Below are positions 1 to 7,274 of a stretch of 8,534 bases of DNA, one piece after another. Every line of letters begins with the position of its first letter. Position 1 is the stretch's first letter. Source of the stretch: Candidatus Falkowbacteria bacterium LH_S3 (GTDB lineage: Bacteria; Patescibacteriota; Patescibacteriia; Patescibacteriales; JAGXOH01); assembly GCA_023659985.1 (NCBI GenBank), contig JAGXOH010000032.1, positions 1-8,534 on the forward strand, given 5' to 3'. The translations under genes and the position numbers were made by a program. The notes under the pieces are model-generated. The model searched no databases. It was not told the DNA's origin and worked only from the letters and a program-made list of their open reading frames with translations.

Positions 1-1
1 G

Positions 2-3000
2 GGGGGGGAGTGGATTACGACCTATGACGAGAAAACTAAAGCAGAGATGGCAGGCGATTGGATAAAGGATAGAAAAAAAGATGTAACAGAGTTTGAGTGG
101 AAAAAAGCAGGCACTGAAGCCTTTCACCAAGCCTTACATTCTGTTCTGAATACTATGGCTAAGGATACCGCCAAGTGGCTGGGTTCTGGTAAGAAGGGCA
201 AGAAACCCATGTTTATGCGTGAAGGGTGGGGTACTTTTTTAGAAAATGAAGCTGATAATGCAGCAGGCGTATTCCTTGAAAAATTGGGTTCTGGAGGACC
301 TGTAGAATTTAATTTGTGTGAACCGTCTTTTGGAGTGACTGGTAGTATAGGTTTGGGATTGGTAGAAAGTGAAACACCAGAGGAACCAGAATGTAGTTTT
401 AGTGAAATGCGAGATAATTGGGACAAAGCAATAAATTCAGCTGATTTTCTTTCTGATTTTCAAGATATGTTCAAGCCTTCCTCTAGTGACGTGGGTATTG
501 CCCTGTCTTTGCAAACAGGGATGATAGAAAAAAAACAAAAAGAAAAAGAAGAAGCTAAAAAGGAGCGAGAAGAAAATAAAGGCTGGCTTGACTTAAAAAA
601 TGTGGCTGGTGAACAAGAGAATATCCCCGATTTAGGTTTTATACGGGCCAATGCCACTAAGATGGCGCAATGGAAGAATTTTGCCAAAGTTACAGACAAT
701 GCCTTTATAGATGCAGCTAATATTTTTTTAAATCAATATTTGATCAGTGCTTTTAATAGAGCTATGAGAAGTTTGGGCGAGGATGAGCCTCCCTCTACCA
801 ATCCGTATCAAGGAAACTATGGAGGATTTGAAGCTCAAGGCGGAAGCAATGCCAAAGCGGTAGAAGATACTAAGCAAAGAATTTTGGAAACAAAAAAGTT
901 TAGCCCTGGAGGAGAGTTTGAAGCTTTGGGAGAGTTAACTATGTGCCCAAATCCTAAGAACGCAGGTCCTAGAGAATGCGTAATTAATGACAATTTTCGG
1001 AGAGCTGTTAGTGAACATTTAACTGTGGGTGAAGCTATGGACAAAGAATATTTAAACCCAAAAGCTACTTTTGGTTACAGAAGCAGTGAGTTTTTAGAAC
1101 CAAGATACAATGAGGGATATCCTTATCGTTCTATGATCATTCTTAGAAAATATCGCATCCTGCCTGCTGGCTGGGAATTAGCTGCCCAATATATAAAAGA
1201 AAATTTTAATGATATAGGAGGTGCTAAAAATTTAGCACAAATGGTTCAATGTTTTGATGAGAATGATGACTATGAAGGCTATAACGCTGATTGGTGTAAA
1301 GGATTGGTTGATCCTAATTGGTTGCTTAAAGTTCCGGCTACCTATTGCGCCAAAGAAGGGATTGGACCCAAAATTGTAAGCGAAAACGTCATTGGCAGAG
1401 GTGAAAAAAGCCAATATAAAATTGATCGGGATGAAACCTATTGCGCTGACGAACAAACCTGTATTCAAGAAAAAAATAACTCTTGCAAATATTTTGGCTA
1501 TTGCACTAGTGATCAACGGGAGTGGAATTTCAAAGCTGATCAATGTGATGCCAGATATAATACTTGCCAGACATTTAGAAGTACTGACGGAGCTAAGGTC
1601 TCTTATTTGGAAAATACTTTGGATTATAATGGTTGCAATGTCGGCAACGCTGGTTGTGCCGCTTATGTAACTAGCCAAGGAGCAGATTATGAACTTGAAA
1701 CTGATATGCTAAATTGGGCATCTACTAGCGAGAAGATGTATTTTGACAGGGATGCTGAAAAATGCAACAAAAGCAAGGAAGGTTGTCATAAATTTTTAAG
1801 AACATTCCCTAATATTGGAGGCAATTTTTTAATTAATTCCAGTTTTGAGAACAATTTAACCCAAGGAGGATGGGATTCATTTGGTTCTGCTGGCAGTGAC
1901 AGCTATTACGGAGACCAGGCATTGCAATTAAATTCTTCTTTGGAAAAAACAATAAATATTGGTCCTGCTGGTTATGAAAAAAAAGGCAAGGCTTATACTC
2001 TTTCTTTTCAAGCTAAAGATTGTAGTAGCGGAGATGAATTTGAGATTATGGGTCAAGACAGCCAAGAAGAGTTATCTTCTGGAAAGAATTGGAACTATTA
2101 TCGGACCAGTTATATTTATCCTGAAGACGAAACCGATAATGTGGTGTCTTTTATTATAAGATCTGACTCCTGTGTGATTGACGGCTTAAAGTTGGAGCGT
2201 GGAAGTCAAGCTACTAATTTCGCTGACTATGGGGAAAATGGAGCTATCTATGAAAAATTAGTACCTGATTATTTGGAGCAGACTTGCTATAAATCTCCAG
2301 GTTCTGATTACCGTTTTAAGGAAGATGCTCCAGATGTTTGTCATAATTTTCTCAGAAAATGCAATAGCTCAGAAGCCGGTTGTATCTCTTATACCTCTAT
2401 TAAAGATGATTTTCAGGTAGTGGCAAAGACCATAGCCCAAGACCGCTGTCCTGCTGAGTGCAACGGTTTTGATACTTATATCCAAAAAGCAACTTTTTTT
2501 GATACGCAAAAAGCGGAATATTTCATACCAAAAACAGCTGACAGATGCAATGCTGGAGCTGTTGGATGCGATCAATTCACTAATCTGGATAAAATAGGCA
2601 AAGGAGCGGAAGCTATTGAAAATTATTCCTATCTCCGCCAATGCGTAAAACCAGGTGGACCGAGTGAGTGTGTAGAATACTATACTTGGCAAGGAGGAGA
2701 GCAGGAAACTAAGCAGTTGGTTTATTTTACTTTGCAAAGAGATACAGCTGATATAGATAGTGATGGAGTTATTAAGGAACCGGCAGTTACATCTGATGAT
2801 AACCTAAAATGTAGTAAAGATATTTATGAACTTCCAACTTCAGATCCAGAGTTTAATCCAGATTGTAGAAAATTTTACAACCAAGAAGGTGAAATTTCCT
2901 ATCATTCCTATTCCAAAACCATTACTTGTAGCCAAAACTGCCATCCTTACAGAAGGACTATTCGAAATGTTGATCCTGAATTAGATTCTTCTTCTTTGTG

Positions 3001-6000
3001 TTCATCTTCTGGCAGTGGTTATGTCGGCACTAAGGATAACCAATTTCATTGGGACTTGGAAAATCAATCCTGCTATTTTTGCAAAAACAATGGACATTGG
3101 AGCGCTCAGCATAACGTTTGCATCTACAAGGCCATTCCTAACCAAAGCATTGTTTGTTCAGCTGATCAAGCCGGATGCAGGGAGTATAATGGAAATCAAG
3201 GAAATAATATGCGGATAGTAGCAGATTATAATTTTGAAACTGGAGACGAGCAGAGATGGACAGGTGGTGAGATCAGCCAGACTGCGATTAATGATGGCAC
3301 TCATTCCTTTAAAATTCCTGCTGGTACCGCTTCAACATCTTTAGGTTCATTTGTTCATCAAGGTTCATCATATACTTTAAAGTTTTTAGCTAAAAAAAGT
3401 TCAGATGACGTTACTTTAAATATTAGTTTTAATAACGGCAAATCCCAAGCTAATTTTAGTCAAGTGGCAATAGATAGTGATTCCTGGATGGTTTATGAGG
3501 CAAGTTTATCAGATCTAAACCATAAAGTGTCGTATTCTGAAGAATTAGTTATCCAAGCAACTGGCGGAGATGTATATGTGGACGATCTTAGATTAACTGA
3601 AATACAAGACAGATACTACTTAATTAAAAATTCCTGGACCACGCCAGATTCCTGCAATCAAGATATCTACGGTAATCCCCATCCTTTGTATATGTTGGGA
3701 TGTGAGCAGTATGAAGACAAGGAAGGAGGCCTTCATTATCTGCATAGTTTTGAAGAACTTTGTCAGGATTCAGCTTCTAATTGTGAGCTAATGCTTGATA
3801 CTCATAATTCTTCTGATCCTAAAAAAAGTCATATCAAAGGAGTGACCACTCCAGCTGATAATTATATTTATATGACCTATAATGCTGAAAAGCAATGCGT
3901 CCAAAGAGACAAGGGCTGCCAAAGATTTGGCAAGATATATACATACAACGAAGACAAGATATATACTAATACCTATCTTAAAAATAATCCTGACCGCTAT
4001 AATTCTATATTATGTAGCAGCTCAAATGTGGATTGCCAAGAATGGGTTACAGTTGAAGAGGATGCCAATGTTTATTTTAAAGATCCTGGAGAGAAGGTTT
4101 GTAAGTGGCGCAAGGAAAATTCTTCTTGGGATTGGTACGAAAAACAAATTAAAAGATGCGATCATGATGATAGTTTATGCTTGACTCAAGCAGATTGTTC
4201 TATTGGAGGTCAATGCGAGATAGATAAGGATTGTTCCGAAGGTAATAAATGCATAAATAGTGTTTGTTGTTCCGCTTGTGTTCAAGAAGACACAGATACT
4301 CGTTGTCAGACAGAAAAAACAACCGGTATTCGTCCCAAAACTTTAGGAGAAGGTGGGAAGCGGATCAAACAACCAGAAAAAAATTGGGTTGGCTTGTGCC
4401 CTAGCTCCCAATCCGGATGCACTGAATATATAGATCCTGAATCCAAATTTGTTCCTAATTTGTTTGACACTCGCTACAGCCAACCCACGGCAGAGTTAAC
4501 CCCGTATACTGCCTATGTGGATATCAACAACAACTTAAGGGAGCAAGATATTCCAGGAGTGGGCGGAGATGTCAAATATTATTATGGAAATACCCCTCGT
4601 TCTGTAACCGGTGGTTCCAGTGATGTATTGCGCAAAGCCATAGTTGATTACAGATTGGAAAACAAAGTAAACAAAACCGATTGCACTGAAGAAAATTACG
4701 GCTCGGGTTGCGTATGGTTTAATGAAAGAAAAATAACTAGTGGCGAAAATTACACCACTACTAGTAACGGATATAAAGGAGGAGCCAATCAGCTTCTAAA
4801 AGTTCAACCAGATCGCTCTTGCTCTGAATGGTTGGCCTGTACCACTTACAAAAAAGACGAAGAAGGTGGGAATATTTGTTACGATATCGGTCGTTGCAAC
4901 AGTTTGGATGACAATGGCAATTGCGATAATTTCTTAGCTGACAACCAAAATCGAGAAATGACCAAGACGAATTATTTGAGAAATCCTGGTCTATCCGGTT
5001 ATTCTAAATTGTCTTACAAAGATAATGGTTCTTATTACAAAGTCCCTAATGATTTATACAGTTTGGAATCTATGGACCAAGTTGGTCAAACCACTAGAGT
5101 TGCTAACGGAGATTTTGAGTTTTCTATAGAAGACAACTATCCCATGGGTTGGAAGCCTTACAGTGCTTCCTGGAATGCTAGGGCGTTTATAGTGGTGGAT
5201 AATCCTATTACTGCCCAAAGTGAAGGAGTGGATTATCCAGCCCACGGCAGAGGGTTTCTCAAATACAATGCTGAAAACGAGAATAAATCCCCTTATTCAG
5301 AAGATATTTTAGTGGATCGTGGTAAAGAATATATCCTTACAGCACAAATCAACACTCTTAATTTAAAACAGAAGGAGAGCGGTTCTGTCGGAGCCAAGAT
5401 TGAAATAGAAGGCAGTGATCAGAGTGTACAAACAGCCAATGCTCAAAAATGGCATACTGTTTTAAAAAAATTTACTGTCAATAAAGGTAAGGTTAAACTG
5501 CATTTAAAATCCTATGGAGATGGACAAGGCAATATTTATATAGACAATATCAAGATTAAGCCGGCTCTTCAGGCAAGCAATGATTGGAAAGTGGCTCAAA
5601 CATGCCGTCTGTATCCGAAAACAGATTCTCTTACTTGTGAGTATTATGAGGAGTCTGGTAAAAAACAAAAAGGTAAATACGGCTATTGTTTGGAATATGA
5701 CCGTTATCCAGGAAATAGCAATGCCTGCCTCTTGTGGTGGCCCGTAGACATGGTTAAAGGTCATGGGATAGAGGAAAAAGGAGTAGGATACAGAGGTAGG
5801 TTTCCTTTATATTATTGTGTAGGGTCATCAGGGTTTGAGGCGTCAGAGGTGGAAGATGATGATGATGATGATGATGATTTCTTTACACGCGTTGATAATC
5901 ACGTTGGAAGATTTGACCAAAGGATTCGTCAACTACACAATGTTAATGAAATTACAATAAAGGAATGGAACACTGGAGAAGATAGTGGTAGTTTGTTTGG

Positions 6001-7264
6001 TAGTGATTATGGAAAAGAAGATGGGGAACATTTTGATGTCTACGGGAAACCATTTAAATCAAGCGATTGGGAATTAATGGCAGAGAATTTACTTGGTTGT
6101 GTTAATGGATACATGAATAATTATATCGACAATCATCCAGATACTGCTTTAGCTGATTATCATTTTGATCATGGGGGAGACGGTACTACTTATTTTGAAT
6201 TTGATATAAATAAAATGGAATATAATAGAGTTAAATATCTAAAAATAGAACGTGGTGATTATAATACTCATGGTGATTATGATATTGAGTTTAATGATGG
6301 ATTTGTTTTTCCAAATTTTCCCTTTTATTATTGTGATAGTATTGCTCAAGTAGTAACGCCAACCGGTAGGAATAAATATTGGAGCGGAAGGGTCTATAAA
6401 GAGAGTGATTTTAAATTTTTGTGTGATGATCAATTTAGTCCAGATATACCAGGTAAAATGTGTGAATATTCTTCGGATTATCAACCTTTTGGATCTATAG
6501 TTCATCCTATGGATTCTTGGAGTATTATTATTAATCCTCATGAGTGGAGTAGTAAAGAAATTGAATCTTCTCAAAAACAACCCCTTTACTATCAATTTGC
6601 TGATAAAACTCATTTTGAAGATCCTTATCAACCTCGTATGGGGCAATTACATTCCGTGAAAAGAATTTTTGCCCAAAGCTATGGTATATGGAAATGGAAT
6701 GAAACTAAAAGAACCTACGAAAAAGATAATAGTGGCAGTCTGTCATGGGGTCCACCGAACAATATATGCGGAAATAATGATTCGCCTTCAAGGCCGGAGT
6801 ATCCGAATGATTTGTGTGCCATACCCCCTCGAGTAGAAAATATCTTAGCCAATCAAAGCATAGGAATCATAACAATAGCCAAAAGCGGTTTTGTTAACTT
6901 AACCTTTAACAGTGTGGTTGACAGCCAGCAACTGCCTCTGGTTATGTATGCTATAGATTGGGGAGACGGGGGCCAAAGCGTAATTTCCGGAGTTGAGATG
7001 AAGGATAGGCCAGGTGAAAGAGTTCATTCCTTTTATCACCTATACAATTATTGGGATCTTCAAGGGAAAGACGATGATGAGGACAGCATTACTTGCGGAA
7101 CCGATGATCAACAAAGAGATTATTGTACAGTGGTGCCTAAAGTTAAGCTCAAGGATAACTGGGATTGGTGTAACGGACCAGAAAATAACGCTACCGAATT
7201 GAGTGGAAGAAATGATTGTGATAATTGGGTGAACTTTGAAGGATCTATTCGGGTTTATAAATAA
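2..7264 (+). CDS. Giant Cys-rich multidomain surface protein, 5' partial (CPR/Parcubacteria-type)
   Basis: The frame is open from the window's left edge to TAA at 7262-7264, so the protein starts upstream. The ATG at 47 is probably an internal Met, because the codons before it continue the same hydrophilic sequence. Residues below are counted from that ATG (2,405 aa). The order is: N-terminal block (1-80); charged K/E helix (about 159-180); Cys-rich region (about 300-1680) with repeated C-x5-G-C-x2-aromatic motifs; CBM-like modules at 593-729, 1053-1186 and 1682-1841; Cys ladder (1371-1411); Asp8 tract (1937-1944); PKD-like domain (about 2260-2345). About 80 cysteines and no visible membrane span suggest an exported, disulfide-bonded protein whose signal peptide or anchor lies off-window. 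I recall similar giant proteins beside type IV secretion-like genes in Parcubacteria. An attachment role is inferred and no enzyme motif is recognised. It ends 10 bases before the next gene, suggesting co-transcription. Confidence 0.9.
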   Translation, partial: GGEWITTYDEKTKAEMAGDWIKDRKKDVTEFEWKKAGTEAFHQALHSVLNTMAKDTAKWLGSGKKGKKPMFMREGWGTFLENEADNAAGVFLEKLGSGGPVEFNLCEPSFGVTGSIGLGLVESETPEEPECSFSEMRDNWDKAINSADFLSDFQDMFKPSSSDVGIALSLQTGMIEKKQKEKEEAKKEREENKGWLDLKNVAGEQENIPDLGFIRANATKMAQWKNFAKVTDNAFIDAANIFLNQYLISAFNRAMRSLGEDEPPSTNPYQGNYGGFEAQGGSNAKAVEDTKQRILETKKFSPGGEFEALGELTMCPNPKNAGPRECVINDNFRRAVSEHLTVGEAMDKEYLNPKATFGYRSSEFLEPRYNEGYPYRSMIILRKYRILPAGWELAAQYIKENFNDIGGAKNLAQMVQCFDENDDYEGYNADWCKGLVDPNWLLKVPATYCAKEGIGPKIVSENVIGRGEKSQYKIDRDETYCADEQTCIQEKNNSCKYFGYCTSDQREWNFKADQCDARYNTCQTFRSTDGAKVSYLENTLDYNGCNVGNAGCAAYVTSQGADYELETDMLNWASTSEKMYFDRDAEKCNKSKEGCHKFLRTFPNIGGNFLINSSFENNLTQGGWDSFGSAGSDSYYGDQALQLNSSLEKTINIGPAGYEKKGKAYTLSFQAKDCSSGDEFEIMGQDSQEELSSGKNWNYYRTSYIYPEDETDNVVSFIIRSDSCVIDGLKLERGSQATNFADYGENGAIYEKLVPDYLEQTCYKSPGSDYRFKEDAPDVCHNFLRKCNSSEAGCISYTSIKDDFQVVAKTIAQDRCPAECNGFDTYIQKATFFDTQKAEYFIPKTADRCNAGAVGCDQFTNLDKIGKGAEAIENYSYLRQCVKPGGPSECVEYYTWQGGEQETKQLVYFTLQRDTADIDSDGVIKEPAVTSDDNLKCSKDIYELPTSDPEFNPDCRKFYNQEGEISYHSYSKTITCSQNCHPYRRTIRNVDPELDSSSLCSSSGSGYVGTKDNQFHWDLENQSCYFCKNNGHWSAQHNVCIYKAIPNQSIVCSADQAGCREYNGNQGNNMRIVADYNFETGDEQRWTGGEISQTAINDGTHSFKIPAGTASTSLGSFVHQGSSYTLKFLAKKSSDDVTLNISFNNGKSQANFSQVAIDSDSWMVYEASLSDLNHKVSYSEELVIQATGGDVYVDDLRLTEIQDRYYLIKNSWTTPDSCNQDIYGNPHPLYMLGCEQYEDKEGGLHYLHSFEELCQDSASNCELMLDTHNSSDPKKSHIKGVTTPADNYIYMTYNAEKQCVQRDKGCQRFGKIYTYNEDKIYTNTYLKNNPDRYNSILCSSSNVDCQEWVTVEEDANVYFKDPGEKVCKWRKENSSWDWYEKQIKRCDHDDSLCLTQADCSIGGQCEIDKDCSEGNKCINSVCCSACVQEDTDTRCQTEKTTGIRPKTLGEGGKRIKQPEKNWVGLCPSSQSGCTEYIDPESKFVPNLFDTRYSQPTAELTPYTAYVDINNNLREQDIPGVGGDVKYYYGNTPRSVTGGSSDVLRKAIVDYRLENKVNKTDCTEENYGSGCVWFNERKITSGENYTTTSNGYKGGANQLLKVQPDRSCSEWLACTTYKKDEEGGNICYDIGRCNSLDDNGNCDNFLADNQNREMTKTNYLRNPGLSGYSKLSYKDNGSYYKVPNDLYSLESMDQVGQTTRVANGDFEFSIEDNYPMGWKPYSASWNARAFIVVDNPITAQSEGVDYPAHGRGFLKYNAENENKSPYSEDILVDRGKEYILTAQINTLNLKQKESGSVGAKIEIEGSDQSVQTANAQKWHTVLKKFTVNKGKVKLHLKSYGDGQGNIYIDNIKIKPALQASNDWKVAQTCRLYPKTDSLTCEYYEESGKKQKGKYGYCLEYDRYPGNSNACLLWWPVDMVKGHGIEEKGVGYRGRFPLYYCVGSSGFEASEVEDDDDDDDDFFTRVDNHVGRFDQRIRQLHNVNEITIKEWNTGEDSGSLFGSDYGKEDGEHFDVYGKPFKSSDWELMAENLLGCVNGYMNNYIDNHPDTALADYHFDHGGDGTTYFEFDINKMEYNRVKYLKIERGDYNTHGDYDIEFNDGFVFPNFPFYYCDSIAQVVTPTGRNKYWSGRVYKESDFKFLCDDQFSPDIPGKMCEYSSDYQPFGSIVHPMDSWSIIINPHEWSSKEIESSQKQPLYYQFADKTHFEDPYQPRMGQLHSVKRIFAQSYGIWKWNETKRTYEKDNSGSLSWGPPNNICGNNDSPSRPEYPNDLCAIPPRVENILANQSIGIITIAKSGFVNLTFNSVVDSQQLPLVMYAIDWGDGGQSVISGVEMKDRPGERVHSFYHLYNYWDLQGKDDDEDSITCGTDDQQRDYCTVVPKVKLKDNWDWCNGPENNATELSGRNDCDNWVNFEGSIRVYK
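47..300 (+). other. Conserved-looking N-terminal block of the giant protein
   Basis: Residues 1-85 are mostly helical in character and include the segments DTAKWLGSG, KKPMFMREGW and ENEADNAAG. I recall closely similar wording (DTA-W-ASG, KP-F-EGW) in N-terminal parts of giant Parcubacteria proteins next to secretion-like genes. That is the main reason for assigning this locus to that group. No function is known to me for the block. Confidence 0.4.
1823..2233 (+). other. CBM4/9-like beta-sandwich module 1
   Basis: Residues 593-729 follow the layout of family 4/9 carbohydrate-binding modules. They open with NFLINSSFENN and a Gly-Gly-Trp, have a central strand KAYTLSFQAK, then a W-x-Y strand, and close with DGLKLERGSQATNF. 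The closing D-x-x-L-E-x-G-x-x-A-T signature is common in such modules. In known families these bind polysaccharides, but some relatives serve only as structural spacers, so sugar binding here is inferred. The module sits between two Cys-rich segments. Confidence 0.6.
2750..2785 (+). other. DxDxDG calcium-loop-like motif
   Basis: Residues 902-913 begin D-I-D-S-D-G-V-I-K-E, matching positions 1, 3, 5, 6 and 8 of an EF-hand or thrombospondin type-3 style calcium loop. Position 12 is Ala, not the usual acidic residue, so classical EF-hand binding is uncertain. A single such loop in an extracellular protein could stabilise the fold with calcium. Confidence 0.3.
3203..3604 (+). other. CBM4/9-like beta-sandwich module 2
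   Basis: Residues 1053-1186 repeat the module pattern: a D-Y-N-F-E opening followed by a Trp, the strand SSYTLKFLAKKS, a W-x-V-Y-E strand, and the closing VYVDDLRLTEI. The match to module 1 is in layout and key residues, not in overall sequence, indicating an old duplication or independent acquisition. Ligand unknown. Confidence 0.5.
4157..4279 (+). other. Dense cysteine ladder (9 Cys in 41 residues)
   Basis: Residues 1371-1411 carry Cys at 1371, 1378, 1384, 1390, 1396, 1402, 1407, 1408 and 1411. Four successive C-x5-C steps are followed by a CC-x2-C ending. The phrase DKDCSEGNKCINSVCC resembles small disulfide-knot repeats of the C-x5-C type seen in some secreted bacterial and eukaryotic extracellular proteins. 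I cannot assign a family. It is the most disulfide-dense stretch of the protein and may act as a rigid spacer or binding knot. Confidence 0.55.
5090..5569 (+). other. CBM4/9-like beta-sandwich module 3
   Basis: Residues 1682-1841 open with VANGDFEFS and a GW, contain KEYILTAQINTL and the strand KWHTVLKKFTV, and end in NIYIDNIKIK. This is again the N-G-D-F-E ... Y-x-D-(N/D)-I/L-x-I layout of family 4/9-like carbohydrate-binding modules. It is the longest of the three. It precedes a Cys-containing segment (residues 1849-1884) and the low-GC segment. Confidence 0.55.
5801..6334 (+). repeat. Low-GC segment bounded by near-repeat FP[L/F]YYC
   Basis: The same 18-base stretch, 16 of 18 identical, occurs at 5801-5818 (FPLYYC) and 6317-6334 (FPFYYC), in frame and 172 codons apart. 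The DNA between contains the Asp tract and an unrecognised Asp/Tyr/His-rich domain. By hand count, GC is 28% at 6121-6300 against 42% at 5161-5340 and at 6781-6960. This looks like an inserted or duplicated segment inside the giant gene. GC remains low (33% at 6361-6540) beyond the second copy, so the compositional boundary does not coincide exactly. Confidence 0.45.
5855..5878 (+). repeat. (GAT)8 microsatellite encoding Asp8
   Basis: Eight perfect GAT triplets encode residues 1937-1944 (all Asp), preceded by Val-Glu and followed by Phe-Phe. Trinucleotide repeats change length in whole codons by slippage, so copy number may vary between strains without breaking the frame. The product is a highly acidic linker at the start of the low-GC segment. 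Confidence 0.9.
6824..7081 (+). other. PKD-like C-terminal domain
   Basis: Residues 2260-2345 start PPRVENILANQS, have a beta-strand GFVNLTFNSV, and carry the PKD hallmark AIDWGDGG (Asp2304-Trp-Gly-Asp-Gly). The late strand HSFYHLYNY corresponds to the H-x-Y end of a PKD fold. PKD domains are Ig-like extracellular modules used as spacers or in protein-protein and protein-polysaccharide contact. Its place near the C-terminus, with no membrane anchor after it, fits a protein projecting from the cell or fully secreted. Confidence 0.6.
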
Positions 7265-7274
7265 TAAAAATATA

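Larger units (their letters stand above)
1544..4429 (+). repeat. Repeated C-x5-G-C-x2-aromatic protein motif
   Basis: An 11-residue motif C-x5-[G/D]-C-x2-[F/Y/W] recurs eight times in the giant protein. The copies begin at residues 530, 573, 772, 834, 1037, 1284, 1323 and 1451. Examples are CNVGNAGCAAY, CNSSEAGCISY, CNAGAVGCDQF and CPSSQSGCTEY. A degenerate copy (CDARYNTCQTF, residue 500) lacks the Gly. The spacer residues vary freely while the two Cys and the aromatic are kept, as expected for a small disulfide loop packed under an aromatic side chain. Spacing is irregular (39 to 247 residues), so these are scattered modules, not a tandem array. Confidence 0.75.

Noticed and set aside
47..49. 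ATG at 47 as the true start of the giant gene
   Set aside because: The frame is open back to the window edge, the upstream codons read as continuous protein (EWITTYDEKTKAE), there is no ribosome binding site, and no signal peptide follows although the protein looks exported.
1232..1678. 148-codon minus-strand open frame with hydrophobic product
   Set aside because: It is antisense to the Cys-rich coding region. The hydrophobic character comes from reversing Asn/Asp/Lys codons, and the + strand Cys motifs are clearly the conserved reading.
6239..6646. 135-codon minus-strand open frame
   Set aside because: It lies opposite the low-GC part of the giant gene, where GAT/TAT-rich codons leave few reverse-strand stops. 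The product is Ile/Thr/Arg-biased with no recognisable domain.
2..7264. Recoded UGA (as in SR1/Gracilibacteria)
   Set aside because: The long frame contains no in-frame TGA and both complete genes end in TAA, so nothing calls for recoding.
7236..7274. TTG at 7236 as start of the second gene
   Set aside because: It would overlap the giant gene by 29 bases, has no Shine-Dalgarno sequence, and the ATG at 7275 sits naturally just after the upstream stop.
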